A stretch of 64,000 nucleotides of DNA, taken from contig NW_026645838.1 of the NCBI RefSeq assembly GCF_949987535.1, positions 62,001-126,000 on the forward strand. The letters are read 5' to 3'. The translations under genes were made by a program, and so were the position numbers. Positions 8,797 to 22,868 of this stretch are shown one piece after another. The notes below the pieces were generated by a model that saw nothing but the letters and a program-made list of their open reading frames with translations, searched no databases and was not told the DNA's origin. How positions within the stretch are numbered: the stretch's first letter is position 1; every line of letters starts with the position of its first letter. The DNA is from Balaenoptera acutorostrata. Taxonomy: Eukaryota; Chordata; Mammalia; Artiodactyla; Balaenopteridae.

Positions 8797-10555
8797 AGCA
8801 CGATGAGTGGATTTAGGTACGACGATTCTAAGTGAAATAAGTCACACAGAAAAAGACACTTATCCTAAGATATCACTTATAGAGGGAATGTAAAAACCGC
8901 TACACTTGAACTGAATTGCAAAACAGAACAGAGTCACACGTTTAGGAAACACACTATGGCTGCTGAACGGGAAAGGTGAGGTGGGGTGATGCATAAAAAA
9001 ACGGTTTCAAATTAGCTCAGATACCGTTCCATAAACCCAATATGTAAGAGACAAGACCTATTCCTTGCTCAGTGAACTGGACTCAACACCCCCTATTCAC
9101 CGCACAAGAATATATCTGACTAGTAAGATTCTTCAAACCTATGTATTGATATCTCTCTGTAAGTGAGTCAAGGGGGTGTAAAGCGGCATAAACACAGCCG
9201 TGAAAAGCAGCTAAACCCCATTATAAAAATAAATTACTTTTCAAAACCCGTGAAACAGAGACAGTGAAAGAGAGAGAAATTCTTACAAAATTCGTTCAGG
9301 GGCTGTGATGCAACCTGGATTGACCATATCTAGACCCACAGCTGATTGAGACATAAGGGTGGACACTCTTGGGGCTGAGAGGTTCGGTGAGGTTGGGTGA
9401 GCCAACGCAGAGCCTTTCAAGTAATACTGAATGGTACCCATCCCATGGGTCCCAAATCTCCACGTTCAAGGGCATCTTCCTACATCGAAAACAGGCATGA
9501 GAAACCCAGAAGATGGTACACCGTGTGATCGGGAAAGGTTTCTAAAACGCACCTCATTTCTCATCTCCTTTGCTCGGGTTCGCCATTCCAGCCGATTTAC
9601 TAGCCATCTCCCTCCTTGGAGAATCAGCACCTTTAACCTCCTGTTCCGTACAGGTTGCAATTTGTCCTGAGGATGAACGGGAAGAGGGGGAACCAATGAG
9701 AGACTAGCTCTAGGTGTTGGGACAGGCACAGGTCACTCTATTTTCCCATCAGGAAGAAGAATTAAGCACAAGCTCAGCCTGCCCCCCAGAACCAGAAGAG
9801 GGCCTGAAGCAATCCTGCGCTTTTGCGGCCAGCTCCCAAAAAAGCGAGTTGAAAAATGGAGCTCAGGAGCACTGCAATTCACAAACCTGCAGAGTTTTAA
9901 ATGATACCTCTCGTCCACAAATATATTAAGGGAAGGCAACGAAGAGGCTTTGAAAGCAAGGCAGAATTGCAGGAAACAGATTTCAGGAGGTAGATTCGAA
10001 TCGCCTTGAAAGCACATGAAAAGCGGCAAAGCGTGGACAATGATGCCCTTGGCCAAAAAGGGCGTATGCGTTTTTTCCTGAATATATTCAGGAAAAAACG
10101 CATACGCCCTTTTTGGCCAACCAAGCAACCTGGAAAGGCCAATCAGCGCTCCAAAGAAGTCTCGCTTCCCAGCGGGCAAAAGGGCCATGCGGAAAAAACT
10201 GTCCAAACCAGAAATGCAGGACCGGCCATGGAGAAATGGGAGCCTTGCTACGCTGATGGGCGGGATGTAAATTGCCAACAGCCACTCTGGAGAAGTGTAC
10301 AGTGTGTTCTGAAACATCTAAAAAACACAGCTTGGAGAGCATAGGGCACTTCCACTCATGGGCGTATAAATTGGGAAAACTAAAAATCAGCAAGACACAG
10401 GCACCCCAAAGTTTAGGGCTGCTCTGTTGACAAGAACCCCCACTTCATTACACCTTAAATATCCTAGGAAAGAGAAAAATGGATAAAGAAGTTGTGGTCC
10501 TCATGTACAATGGAATATCACTCAGCCATGAAATCAACGTCATAAGGCTAGTAGC
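8797..10555 (+). repeat. Satellite unit 6, family Q
   Basis: AAACGG, C229, G252, T333, G462, A634, C667, C792, A1072, C1344, C1403. Matches unit 9 at every diagnostic site except near offset 1071. Palindrome 10049-10120 is perfect. Confidence 0.93.
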
Positions 10556-12314
10556 AGCACGATGAGTGGATTTAGGTACGACGATTCTAAGTGAAATAAG
10601 TCACACAGAAAAAGACACTTATCCTAAGATATCACTTATAGAGGGAATGTAAAAACCGCTACACTTGAACTGAATTGCAAAACAGAACAGAGTCACACGT
10701 TTAGGAAACACACTATGGCTGCTGAACGGGAAAGGTGAGGTGGGGTGATGCATAAAACAAGGGTTTCAAATTAGCTCAGATACTGTTCCATAAACCCAAT
10801 ATGTAATAGACAAGACCTATTCCTTGCTCAGTGAACTGGACTCAACACCCCCTATTCACCGCACAAGAATATATCTGACTAGTAAGATTCTTCAAACCTA
10901 TGTATTGATATCTCTCTGTAAGTGAGTCAAGGGGGTGTAAAGCGGCATAAACACAGCCGTGAAAAGCAGCTAAACCCCATTATAAAAATAAATTACTTTT
11001 CAAAACCCGTGAAACAAAGACAGTGAAAGAGAGAGAAATTATTACAAAATTCGTTCAGGGGCTGTGATGCAACCTGGATTGACCATATCTAGACCCACAG
11101 CTGATTGAGACATAAGGGTGGACACTCTTGGGGCTGAGAGGTTCGGTGAGGTTGGGTGAGCCAACGCAGAGCCTTTCAAGTAATACTGCATGGTACCCAT
11201 CCCATGGGTCCCAAATCTCCAGGTTCAAGGGCATCTTCCTACATCGAAAACAGGCATGAGAAACCCAGAAGATGGTACACCGTGTGATCGGGAAAGGTTT
11301 CTAAAACGCACCTCATTTCTCATCTCCTTTGCTCGGGTTCGCCATTGCAGCCGATTTACTAGCCATCTCCCTCCTTGGAGAATCAGCACCTTTAACCTCC
11401 TGTTCCGTACAGGTTGCAATTTGTCCTGAGGATGAACGGGAAGAGGGGGAACCAATGAGAGACTAGCTCTAGGTGTTGGGACAGGCACAGGTCACTCTAT
11501 TTTCCCATCAGGAAGAAGAATTAAGCACAAGCTCAGCCTGCCCCCCAGAACCAGAAGAGGGCCTGAAGCAATCCTGCGCTTTTGCGGCCAGCTCCCAAAA
11601 AAGCGAGTTGAAAAATGGAGCTCAGGAGCACTGCAATTCACAAACCTGCAGAGTTTTAAATGATACCTCTCGTCCACAAATATATTAAGGGAAGGCAACG
11701 AAGAGGCTTTGAAAGCAAGGCAGAATTGCAGGAAACAGATTTCAGGAGGTAGATTCGAATCGCCTTGAAAGCACATGAAAAGCGGCAAAGCGTGGACAAT
11801 GATGCCCTTGGCCAAAAAGGGCGTATGCGTTTTTTCCTGAATATATTCAGGAAAAAACGCATACGCCCTTTTTGGCCAACCAAGCAACCTGGAAAGGCCA
11901 ATCAGCGCTCCAAAGAAGTCTCGCTTCCCAGCGGGCAAAAGGGCCATGCGGAAAAAACTGTCCAAACCAGAAATGCAGGACCGGCCATGGAGAAATGGGA
12001 GCCTTGCTACGCTGATGGGCGGGATGTAAATTGCCAACAGCCACTCTGGAGAAGTGTACAGTGTGTTCTGAAACATCTAAAAAACACAGCTTGGAGAGCA
12101 TAGGGCACTTCCACTCATGGGCGTATAAATTGGGAAAACTAAAAATCAGCAAGACACAGGCACCCCAAAGTTTAGGGCTGCTCTGTTGACAAGAACCCCC
12201 ACTTCATTACACCTTAAATATCCTAGGAAAGAGAAAAATGGATAAAGAAGTTGTGGTCCTCATGTACAATGGAATATCACTCAGCCATGAAATCAACGTC
12301 ATAAGGCTAGTAGC
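10556..12314 (+). repeat. Satellite unit 7, family P
   Basis: P, T229, T333, A462, C634, G667, G792, A1072, C1344, C1403. It carries ATTATT instead of ATTCTT at 11041, shared only with unit 10, of which it is a near-identical copy. Palindrome 11808-11879 is perfect. Confidence 0.93.
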
Positions 12315-14073
12315 AGCACGATGAGTGGATTTAGGTACGACGATTCTAAGTGAAATAAGTCACACAGAAAAAGACACTTATCCTAAGATATCACTTATAG
12401 AGGGAATGTAAAAACCGCTACACTTGAACTGAATTGCAAAACAGAACAGAGTCACACGTTTAGGAAACACACTATGGCTGCTGAACGGGAAAGGTGAGGT
12501 GGGGTGATGCATAAAACAAGGGTTTCAAATTAGCTCAGATACTGTTCCATAAACCCAATATGTAATAGACAAGACCTATTCCTTGCTCAGTGAACTGGAC
12601 TCAACACCCCCTATTCACCGCACAAGAATATATCTGACTAGTAAGAATCTTCAAACCTATGTATTGATATCTCTCTGTAAGTGAGTCAAGGGGGTGTAAA
12701 GCGGCATAAACACAGCCGTGAAAAGCAGCTAAACCCCATTATAAAAATAAATTACTTTTCAAAACCCGTGAAACAAAGACAGTGAAAGAGAGAGAAATTC
12801 TTACAAAATTCGTTCAGGGGCTGTGATGCAACCTGGATTGACCATATCTAGACCCACAGCTGATTGAGACATAAGGGTGGACACTCTTGGGGCTGAGAGG
12901 TTCGGTGAGGTTGGGTGAGCCAACGCAGAGCCTTTCAAGTAATACTGCATGGTACCCATCCCATGGGTCCCAAATCTCCACGTTCAAGGGCATCTTCCTA
13001 CATCGAAAACAGGCATGAGAAACCCAGAAGATGGTACACCGTGTGATCGGGAAAGGTTTCTAAAACGCACCTCATTTCTCATCTCCTTTGCTCGGGTTCG
13101 CCATTCCAGCCGATTTACTAGCCATCTCCCTCCTTGGAGAATCAGCACCTTTAACCTCCTGTTCCGTACAGGTTGCAATTTGTCCTGAGGATGAACGGGA
13201 AGAGGGGGAACCAATGAGAGACTAGCTCTAGGTGTTGGGACAGGCACAGGTCACTCTATTTTCCCATCAGGAAGAAGAATTAAGCACAAGCTCAGCCTGC
13301 CCCCCAGAACCAGAAGAGGGCCTGAAGCAATCCTGCGCTTTTGCGGCCAGCTCCCAAAAAAGCGAGTTGAAAAATGGAGCTCAGGAGCACTGCAATTCAC
13401 AAACCTGCAGAGTTTTAAATGATACCTCTCGTCCACAAATATATTAAGGGAAGGCAACGAAGAGGCTTTGAAAGCAAGGCAGAATTGCAGGAAACAGATT
13501 TCAGGAGGTAGATTCGAATCGCCTTGAAAGCACATGAAAAGCGGCAAAGCGTGGACAATGATGCCCTTGGCCAAAAAGGGCGTATGCGTTTTTTCCTGAA
13601 TATATTCAGGAAAAAACGCATACGCCCTTTTTGGCCAACCAAGCAACCTGGAAAGGCAAATCAGCGCTCCAAAGAAGTCTCGCTTCCCAGCGGGCAAAAG
13701 GGCCATGCGGAAAAAAGTGTCCAAACCAGAAATGCAGGACCGGCCATGGAGAAATGGGAGCCTTGCTACGCTGATGGGCGGGATGTAAATTGCCAACAGC
13801 CACTCTGGAGAAGTGTACAGTGTGTTCTGAAACATCTAAAAAACACAGCTTGGAGAGCATAGGGCACTTCCACTCATGGGCGTATAAATTGGGAAAACTA
13901 AAAATCAGCAAGACACAGGCACCCCAAAGTTTAGGGCTGCTCTGTTGACAAGAACCCCCACTTCATTACACCTTAAATATCCTAGGAAAGAGAAAAATGG
14001 ATAAAGAAGTTGTGGTCCTCATGTACAATGGAATATCACTCAGCCATGAAATCAACGTCATAAGGCTAGTAGC
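12315..14073 (+). repeat. Satellite unit 8, family P
   Basis: P, T229, A333, A462, C634, C667, C792, A1072, A1344, G1403: the unit 5 pattern without its extra base. Start of the second copy of the trimer. Palindrome 13567-13638 is perfect. Confidence 0.93.
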
Positions 14074-15832
14074 AGCACGATGAGTGGATTTAGGTACGAC
14101 GATTCTAAGTGAAATAAGTCACACAGAAAAAGACACTTATCCTAAGATATCACTTATAGAGGGAATGTAAAAACCGCTACACTTGAACTGAATTGCAAAA
14201 CAGAACAGAGTCACACGTTTAGGAAACACACTATGGCTGCTGAACGGGAAAGGTGAGGTGGGGTGATGCATAAAAAAACGGTTTCAAATTAGCTCAGATA
14301 CCGTTCCATAAACCCAATATGTAAGAGACAAGACCTATTCCTTGCTCAGTGAACTGGACTCAACACCCCCTATTCACCGCACAAGAATATATCTGACTAG
14401 TAAGATTCTTCAAACCTATGTATTGATATCTCTCTGTAAGTGAGTCAAGGGGGTGTAAAGCGGCATAAACACAGCCGTGAAAAGCAGCTAAACCCCATTA
14501 TAAAAATAAATTACTTTTCAAAACCCGTGAAACAGAGACAGTGAAAGAGAGAGAAATTCTTACAAAATTCGTTCAGGGGCTGTGATGCAACCTGGATTGA
14601 CCATATCTAGACCCACAGCTGATTGAGACATAAGGGTGGACACTCTTGGGGCTGAGAGGTTCGGTGAGGTTGGGTGAGCCAACGCAGAGCCTTTCAAGTA
14701 ATACTGAATGGTACCCATCCCATGGGTCCCAAATCTCCACGTTCAAGGGCATCTTCCTACATCGAAAACAGGCATGAGAAACCCAGAAGATGGTACACCG
14801 TGTGATCGGGAAAGGTTTCTAAAACGCACCTCATTTCTCATCTCCTTTGCTCGGGTTCGCCATTCCAGCCGATTTACTAGCCATCTCCCTCCTTGGAGAA
14901 TCAGCACCTTTAACCTCCTGTTCCGTACAGGTTGCAATTTGTCCTGAGGATGAACGGGAAGAGGGGGAACCAATGAGAGACTAGCTCTAGGTGTTGGGAC
15001 AGGCACAGGTCACTCTATTTTCCCATCAGGAAGAAGAATTAAGCACAAGCTCAGCCTGCCCCCCAGAACCAGAAGAGGGCCTGAAGCAATCCTGCGCTTT
15101 TGCGGCCAGCTCCCAAAAAAGCGAGTTGAAAAATGGAGCTCAGAAGCACTGCAATTCACAAACCTGCAGAGTTTTAAATGATACCTCTCGTCCACAAATA
15201 TATTAAGGGAAGGCAACGAAGAGGCTTTGAAAGCAAGGCAGAATTGCAGGAAACAGATTTCAGGAGGTAGATTCGAATCGCCTTGAAAGCACATGAAAAG
15301 CGGCAAAGCGTGGACAATGATGCCCTTGGCCAAAAAGGGCGTATGCGTTTTTTCCTGAATATATTCAGGAAAAAACGCATACGCCCTTTTTGGCCAACCA
15401 AGCAACCTGGAAAGGCCAATCAGCGCTCCAAAGAAGTCTCGCTTCCCAGCGGGCAAAAGGGCCATGCGGAAAAAACTGTCCAAACCAGAAATGCAGGACC
15501 GGCCATGGAGAAATGGGAGCCTTGCTACGCTGATGGGCGGGATGTAAATTGCCAACAGCCACTCTGGAGAAGTGTACAGTGTGTTCTGAAACATCTAAAA
15601 AACACAGCTTGGAGAGCATAGGGCACTTCCACTCATGGGCGTATAAATTGGGAAAACTAAAAATCAGCAAGACACAGGCACCCCAAAGTTTAGGGCTGCT
15701 CTGTTGACAAGAACCCCCACTTCATTACACCTTAAATATCCTAGGAAAGAGAAAAATGGATAAAGAAGTTGTGGTCCTCATGTACAATGGAATATCACTC
15801 AGCCATGAAATCAACGTCATAAGGCTAGTAGC
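14074..15832 (+). repeat. Satellite unit 9, family Q
   Basis: AAACGG, C229, G252, T333, G462, A634, C667, C792, C1344, C1403, with a private CAGAAGCAC near 15143. Copy of unit 6. Palindrome 15326-15397 is perfect. Confidence 0.93.
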
Positions 15833-17591
15833 AGCACGATGAGTGGATTTAGGTACGACGATTCTAAGTGAAATAAGTCACACAGAAAAAGACACTTATC
15901 CTAAGATATCACTTATAGAGGGAATGTAAAAACCGCTACACTTGAACTGAATTGCAAAACAGAACAGAGTCACACGTTTAGGAAACACACTATGGCTGCT
16001 GAACGGGAAAGGTGAGGTGGGGTGATGCATAAAACAAGGGTTTCAAATTAGCTCAGATACTGTTCCATAAACCCAATATGTAATAGACAAGACCTATTCC
16101 TTGCTCAGTGAACTGGACTCAACACCCCCTATTCACCGCACAAGAATATATCTGACTAGTAAGATTCTTCAAACCTATGTATTGATATCTCTCTGTAAGT
16201 GAGTCAAGGGGGTGTAAAGCGGCATAAACACAGCCGTGAAAAGCAGCTAAACCCCATTATAAAAATAAATTACTTTTCAAAACCCGTGAAACAAAGACAG
16301 TGAAAGAGAGAGAAATTATTACAAAATTCGTTCAGGGGCTGTGATGCAACCTGGATTGACCATATCTAGACCCACAGCTGATTGAGACATAAGGGTGGAC
16401 ACTCTTGGGGCTGAGAGGTTCGGTGAGGTTGGGTGAGCCAACGCAGAGCCTTTCAAGTAATACTGCATGGTACCCATCCCATGGGTCCCAAATCTCCAGG
16501 TTCAAGGGCATCTTCCTACATCGAAAACAGGCATGAGAAACCCAGAAGATGGTACACCGTGTGATCGGGAAAGGTTTCTAAAACGCACCTCATTTCTCAT
16601 CTCCTTTGCTCGGGTTCGCCATTGCAGCCGATTTACTAGCCATCTCCCTCCTTGGAGAATCAGCACCTTTAACCTCCTGTTCCGTACAGGTTGCAATTTG
16701 TCCTGAGGATGAACGGGAAGAGGGGGAACCAATGAGAGACTAGCTCTAGGTGTTGGGACAGGCACAGGTCACTCTATTTTCCCATCAGGAAGAAGAATTA
16801 AGCACAAGCTCAGCCTGCCCCCCAGAACCAGAAGAGGGCCTGAAGCAATCCTGCGCTTTTGCGGCCAGCTCCCAAAAAAGCGAGTTGAAAAATGGAGCTC
16901 AGGAGCACTGCAATTCACAAACCTGCAGAGTTTTAAATGATACCTCTCGTCCACAAATATATTAAGGGAAGGCAACGAAGAGGCTTTGAAAGCAAGGCAG
17001 AATTGCAGGAAACAGATTTCAGGAGGTAGATTCGAATCGCCTTGAAAGCACATGAAAAGCGGCAAAGCGTGGACAATGATGCCCTTGGCCAAAAAGGGCG
17101 TATGCGTTTTTTCCTGAATATATTCAGGAAAAAACGCATACGCCCTTTTTGGCCAACCAAGCAACCTGGAAAGGCCAATCAGCGCTCCAAAGAAGTCTCG
17201 CTTCCCAGCGGGCAAAAGGGCCATGCGGAAAAAACTGTCCAAACCAGAAATGCAGGACCGGCCATGGAGAAATGGGAGCCTTGCTACGCTGATGGGCGGG
17301 ATGTAAATTGCCAACAGCCACTCTGGAGAAGTGTACAGTGTGTTCTGAAACATCTAAAAAACACAGCTTGGAGAGCATAGGGCACTTCCACTCATGGGCG
17401 TATAAATTGGGAAAACTAAAAATCAGCAAGACACAGGCACCCCAAAGTTTAGGGCTGCTCTGTTGACAAGAACCCCCACTTCATTACACCTTAAATATCC
17501 TAGGAAAGAGAAAAATGGATAAAGAAGTTGTGGTCCTCATGTACAATGGAATATCACTCAGCCATGAAATCAACGTCATAAGGCTAGTAGC
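15833..17591 (+). repeat. Satellite unit 10, family P
   Basis: Copy of unit 7, including ATTATT at 16318, G667, G792 and C1403. Palindrome 17085-17156 is perfect. Confidence 0.93.
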
Positions 17592-19350
17592 AGCACGATG
17601 AGTGGATTTAGGTACGACGATTCGAAGTGAAATAAGTCACACAGAAAAAGACACTTATCCTAAGATATCACTTATAGAGGGAATGTAAAAACCGCTACAC
17701 TTGAACTGAATTGCAAAACAGAACAGAGTCACACGTTTAGGAAACACACTATGGCTGCTGAACGGGAAAGGTGAGGTGGGGTGATGCATAAAAAAACGGT
17801 TTCAAATTAGCTCAGATACCGTTCCATAAACCCAATATGTAAGAGACAAGACCTATTCCTTGCTCAGTGAACTGGACTCAACACCCCCTATTCACCGCAC
17901 AAGAATATATCTGACTAGTAAGATTCTTCAAACCTATGTATTGATATCTCTCTGTAAGTGAGTCAAGGGGGTGTAAAGCGGCATAAACACAGCCGTGAAA
18001 AGCAGCTAAACCCCATTATAAAAATAAATTACTTTTCAAAACCCGTGAAACAAAGACAGTGAAAGAGAGAGAAATTCTTACAAAATTCGTTCAGGGGCTG
18101 TGATGCAACCTGGATTGACCATATCTAGACCCACAGCTGATTGAGACATAAGGGTGGACACTCTTGGGGCTGAGAGGTTCGGTGAGGTTGGGTGAGCCAA
18201 CGCAGACCCTTTCAAGTAATACTGCATGGTACCCATCCCATGGGTCCCAAATCTCCAGGTTCAAGTGCATCTTCCTACATCGAAAACAGGCATGAGAAAC
18301 CCAGAAGATGGTACACCGTGTGATCGGGAAAGGTTTCTAAAACGCACCTCATTTCTCATCTCCTTTGCTCGGGTTCGCCATTCCAGCCGATTTACTAGCC
18401 ATCTCCCTCCTTGGAGAATCAGCACCTTTAACCTCCTGTTCCGTACAGGTTGCAATTTGTCCTGAGGATGAACGGGAAGAGGGGGAACCAATGAGAGACT
18501 AGCTCTAGGTGTTGGGACAGGCACAGGTCACTCTATTTTCCCATCAGGAAGAAGAATTAAGCACAAGCTCAGCCTGCCCCCCAGAACCAGAAGAGGGCCT
18601 GAAGCAATCCTGCGCTTTTGCGGCCAGCTCCCAAAAAAGCGAGTTGAAAAATGGAGCTCAGGAGCACTGCAATTCACAAACCTGCAGAGTTTTAAATGAT
18701 ACCTCTCGTCCACAAATATATTAAGGGAAGGCAACGAAGAGGCTTTGAAAGCAAGGCAGAATTGCAGGAAACAGATTTCAGGAGGTAGATTCGAATCGCC
18801 TTGAAAGCACATGAAAAGCGGCAAAGCGTGGACAATGATGCCCTTGGCCAAAAAGGGCGTATGCGTTTTTTCCTGAATATATTCAGGAAAAAACGCATAC
18901 GCCCTTTTTGGCCAACCAAGCAACCTGGAAAGGCAAATCAGCGCTCCAAAGAAGTCTCGCTTCCCAGCGGGCAAAAGGGCCATGCGGAAAAAAGTGTCCA
19001 AACCAGAAATGCAGGACCGGCCATGGAGAAATGGGAGCCTTGCTACGCTGATGGGCGGGATGTAAATTGCCAACAGCCACTCTGGAGAAGTGTACAGTGT
19101 GTTCTGAAACATCTAAAAAACACAGCTTGGAGAGCTTAGGGCACTTCCACTCATGGGCGTATAAATTGGGAAAACTAAAAATCAGCAAGACACAGGCACC
19201 CCAAAGTTTAGGGCTGCTCTGTTGACAAGAACCCCCACTTCATTACACCTTAAATATCCTAGGAAAGAGAAAAATGGATAAAGAAGTTGTGGTCCTCATG
19301 TACAATGGAATATCACTCAGCCATGAAATCAACGTCCTAAGGCTAGTAGC
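17592..19350 (+). repeat. Satellite unit 11, family Q
   Basis: AAACGG, C229, G252, T333, A462, C634, G667, C792, A1072, A1344, G1403. T at 18266 (CAAGTGC) and T at 19136 (AGCTTAGG) are shared only with unit 29; C at 19337 is shared with few units. Private G at 17624. Palindrome 18844-18915 is perfect. Confidence 0.93.
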
Positions 19351-21109
19351 AGCACGATGAGTGGATTTAGGTACGACGATTCTAAGTGAAATAAGTCACA
19401 CAGAAAAAGACACTTATCCTAAGATATCACTTATAGAGGGAATGTAAAAACCGCTACACTTGAACTGAATTGCAAAACAGAACAGAGTCACACGTTTAGG
19501 AAACACACTATGGCTGCTGAACGGGAAAGGTGAGGTGGGGTGATGCATAAAACAAGGGTTTCAAATTAGCTCAGATACTGTTCCATAAACCCAATATGTA
19601 ATAGAGAAGACCTATTCCTTGCTCAGTGAACTGGACTCAACACCCCCTATTCACCGCACAAGAATATATCTGACTAGTAAGAATCTTCAAACCTATGTAT
19701 TGATATCTCTCTGTAAGTGAGTCAAGGGGGTGTAAAGCGGCATAAACACAGCCGTGAAAAGCAGCTAAACCCCATTATAAAAATAAATTACTTTTCAAAA
19801 CCAGTGAAACAAAGACAGTGAAAGAGAGAGAAATTCTTACAAAATTCGTTCAGGGGCTGTGATGCAACCTGGATTGACCATATCTAGACCCACAGCTGAT
19901 TGAGACATAAGGGTGGACACTCTTGGGGCTGAGAGGTTCGGTGAGGTTGGGTGAGCCAACGCAGTGCCTTTCAAGTAATACTGAATTGTACCCATCCCAT
20001 GGGTCCCAAATCTCCACGTTCAAGGGCATCTTCCTACATCGAAAACAGGCATGAGAAACCCAGAAGATGGTACACCGTGTGATCGGGAAAGGTTTCTAAA
20101 ACGCACCTCATTTCTCATCTCCTTTGCTCGGGTTCGCCATTGCAGCCGATTTACTAGCCATCTCCCTCCTTGGAGAATCAGCACCTTTAACCTCCTGTTC
20201 CGTACAGGTTGCAATTTGTCCTGAGGATGAACGGGAAGAGGGGGAACCAATGAGAGACTAGCTCTAGGTGTTGGGACAGGCACAGGTCACTCTATTTTCC
20301 CATCAGGAAGAAGAATTAAGCACAAGCTCAGCCTGCCCCCCAGAACCAGAAGAGGGCCTGAAGCAATCCTGCGCTTTTGCGGCCAGCTCCCAAAAAAGCG
20401 AGTTGAAAAATGGAGCTCAGGGGCACTGCAATTCACAAACCTGCAGAGTTTTAAATGATACCTCTCGTCCACAAATATATTAAGGGAAGGCAACGAAGAG
20501 GCTTTGAAAGCAAGGCAGAATTGCAGGAAACAGATTTCAGGAGGTAGATTCGAATCGCCTTGAAAGCACATGAAAAGCGGCAAAGCGTGGACAATGATGC
20601 CCTTGGCCAAAAAGGGCGTATGCGTTTTTTCCTGAATATATTCAGGAAAAAACGCATACGCCCTTTTTGGCCAACCAAGCAACCTGGAAAGGCCAATCAG
20701 CGCTCCAAAGGAGTCTCGCTTCCCAGCGGGCAAAAGGGCCATGCGGAAAAAACTGTCCAAACCAGAAATGCAGGACCGGCCATGGAGAAATGGGAGCCTT
20801 GCTACGCTGATGGGCGGGATGTAAATTGCCAACAGCCACTCTGGAGAAGTGTACAGTGTGTTCTGAAACATCTAAAAAACACAGCTTGGAGAGCATAGGG
20901 CACTTCCACTCATGGGCGTATAAATTGGGAAAACTAAAAATCAGCAAGACACAGGCACCCCAAAGTTTAGGGCTGCTCTGTTGACAAGAACCCCCACTTC
21001 ATTACACCTTAAATATCCTAGGAAAGAGAAAAATGGATAAAGAAGTTGTGGTCCTCATGTACAATGGAATATCACTCAGCCATGAAATCAACGTCATAAG
21101 GCTAGTAGC
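19351..21109 (+). repeat. Satellite unit 12, family P
   Basis: P, T229, G256, A333, A462, A634 with T637 (CTGAATTG), C667, G792, G1072, C1344, C1403. G at 20711 (AAAGGAGTC) is shared with units 13 and 15. Private CCAGTGAAAC near 19803 and CAGTGCC near 19965. Palindrome 20603-20674 is perfect. Confidence 0.93.
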
Positions 21110-22868
21110 AGCACGATGAGTGGATTTAGGTACGACGATTCTAAGTGAAATAAGTCACACAGAAAAAGACACTTATCCTAAGATATCACTTATAGAGGGA
21201 ATGTAAAAACCGCTACACTTGAACTGAATTGCAAAACAGAACAGAGTCACACGTTTAGGAAACACACTATGGCTGCTGAACGGGAAAGGTGAGGTGGGGT
21301 GATGCATAAAACAAGGGTTTCAAATTAGCTCAGATACTGTTCCATAAACCCAATATGTAATAGAGAAGACCTATTCCTTGCTCAGTGAACTGGACTCAAC
21401 ACCCCCTATTCACCGCACAAGAATATATCTGACTAGTAAGAATCTTCAAACCTATGTATTGATATCTCTCTGTAAGTGAGTCAAGGGGGTGTAAAGCGGC
21501 ATAAACACAGCCGTGAAAAGCAGCTAAACCCCATTATAAAAATAAATTACTTTTCAAAACCCGTGAAACAAAGACAGTGAAAGAGAGAGAAATTCTTACA
21601 AAATTCGTTCAGGGGCTGTGATGCAACCTGGATTGACCATATCTAGACCCACAGCTGATTGAGACATAAGGGTGGACACTCTTGGGGCTGAGAGGTTCGG
21701 TGAGGTTGGGTGAGCCAACGCAGAGCCTTTCAAGTAATACTGCATGGTACCCATCCCATGGGTCCCAAATCTCCAGGTTCAAGGGCATCTTCCTACATCG
21801 AAAACAGGCATGAGAAACCCAGAAGATGGTACACCGTGTGATCGGGAAAGGTTTCTAAAACGCACCTCATTTCTCATCTCCTTTGCTCGGGTTCGCCATT
21901 GCAGCCGATTTACTAGCCATCTCCCTCCTTGGAGAATCAGCACCTTTAACCTCCTGTTCCGTACAGGTTGCAATTTGTCCTGAGGATGAACGGGAAGAGG
22001 GGGAACCAATGAGAGACTAGCTCTAGGTGTTGGGACAGGCACAGGTCACTCTATTTTCCCATCAGGAAGAAGAATTAAGCACAAGCTCAGCCTGCCCCCC
22101 AGAACCAGAAGAGGGCCTGAAGCAATCCTGCGCTTTTGCGGCCAGCTCCCAAAAAAGCGAGTTGAAAAATGGAGCTCAGGGGCACTGCAATTCACAAACC
22201 TGCAGAGTTTTAAATGATACCTCTCGTCCACAAATATATTAAGGGAAGGCAACGAAGAGGCTTTGAAAGCAAGGCAGAATTGCAGGAAACAGATTTCAGG
22301 AGGTAGATTCGAATCGCCTTGAAAGCACATGAAAAGCGGCAAAGCGTGGACAATGATGCCCTTGGCCAAAAAGGGCGTATGCGTTTTTTCCTGAATATAT
22401 TCAGGAAAAAACGCATACGCCCTTTTTGGCCAACCAAGCAACCTGGAAAGGCCAATCAGCGCTCCAAAGGAGTCTCGCTTCCCAGCGGGCAAAAGGGCCA
22501 TGCGGAAAAAACTGTCCAAACCAGAAATGCAGGACCGGCCATGGAGAAATGGGAGCCTTGCTACGCTGATGGGCGGGATGTAAATTGCCAACAGCCACTC
22601 TGGAGAAGTGTACAGTGTGTTCTGAAACATCTAAAAAACACAGCTTGGAGAGCATAGGGCACTTCCACTCATGGGCGTATAAATTGGGAAAACTAAAAAT
22701 CAGCAAGACACAGGCACCCCAAAGTTTAGGGCTGCTCTGTTGACAAGAACCCCCACTTCATTACACCTTAAATATCCTAGGAAAGAGAAAAATGGATAAA
22801 GAAGTTGTGGTCCTCATGTACAATGGAATATCACTCAGCCATGAAATCAACGTCATAAGGCTAGTAGC
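21110..22868 (+). repeat. Satellite unit 13, family P
   Basis: P, T229, G256, A333, A462, C634, G667, G792, G1072, C1344, C1403, with AAAGGAGTC as in unit 12. It differs from unit 12 mainly around 634-667. Palindrome 22362-22433 is perfect. Confidence 0.93.
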
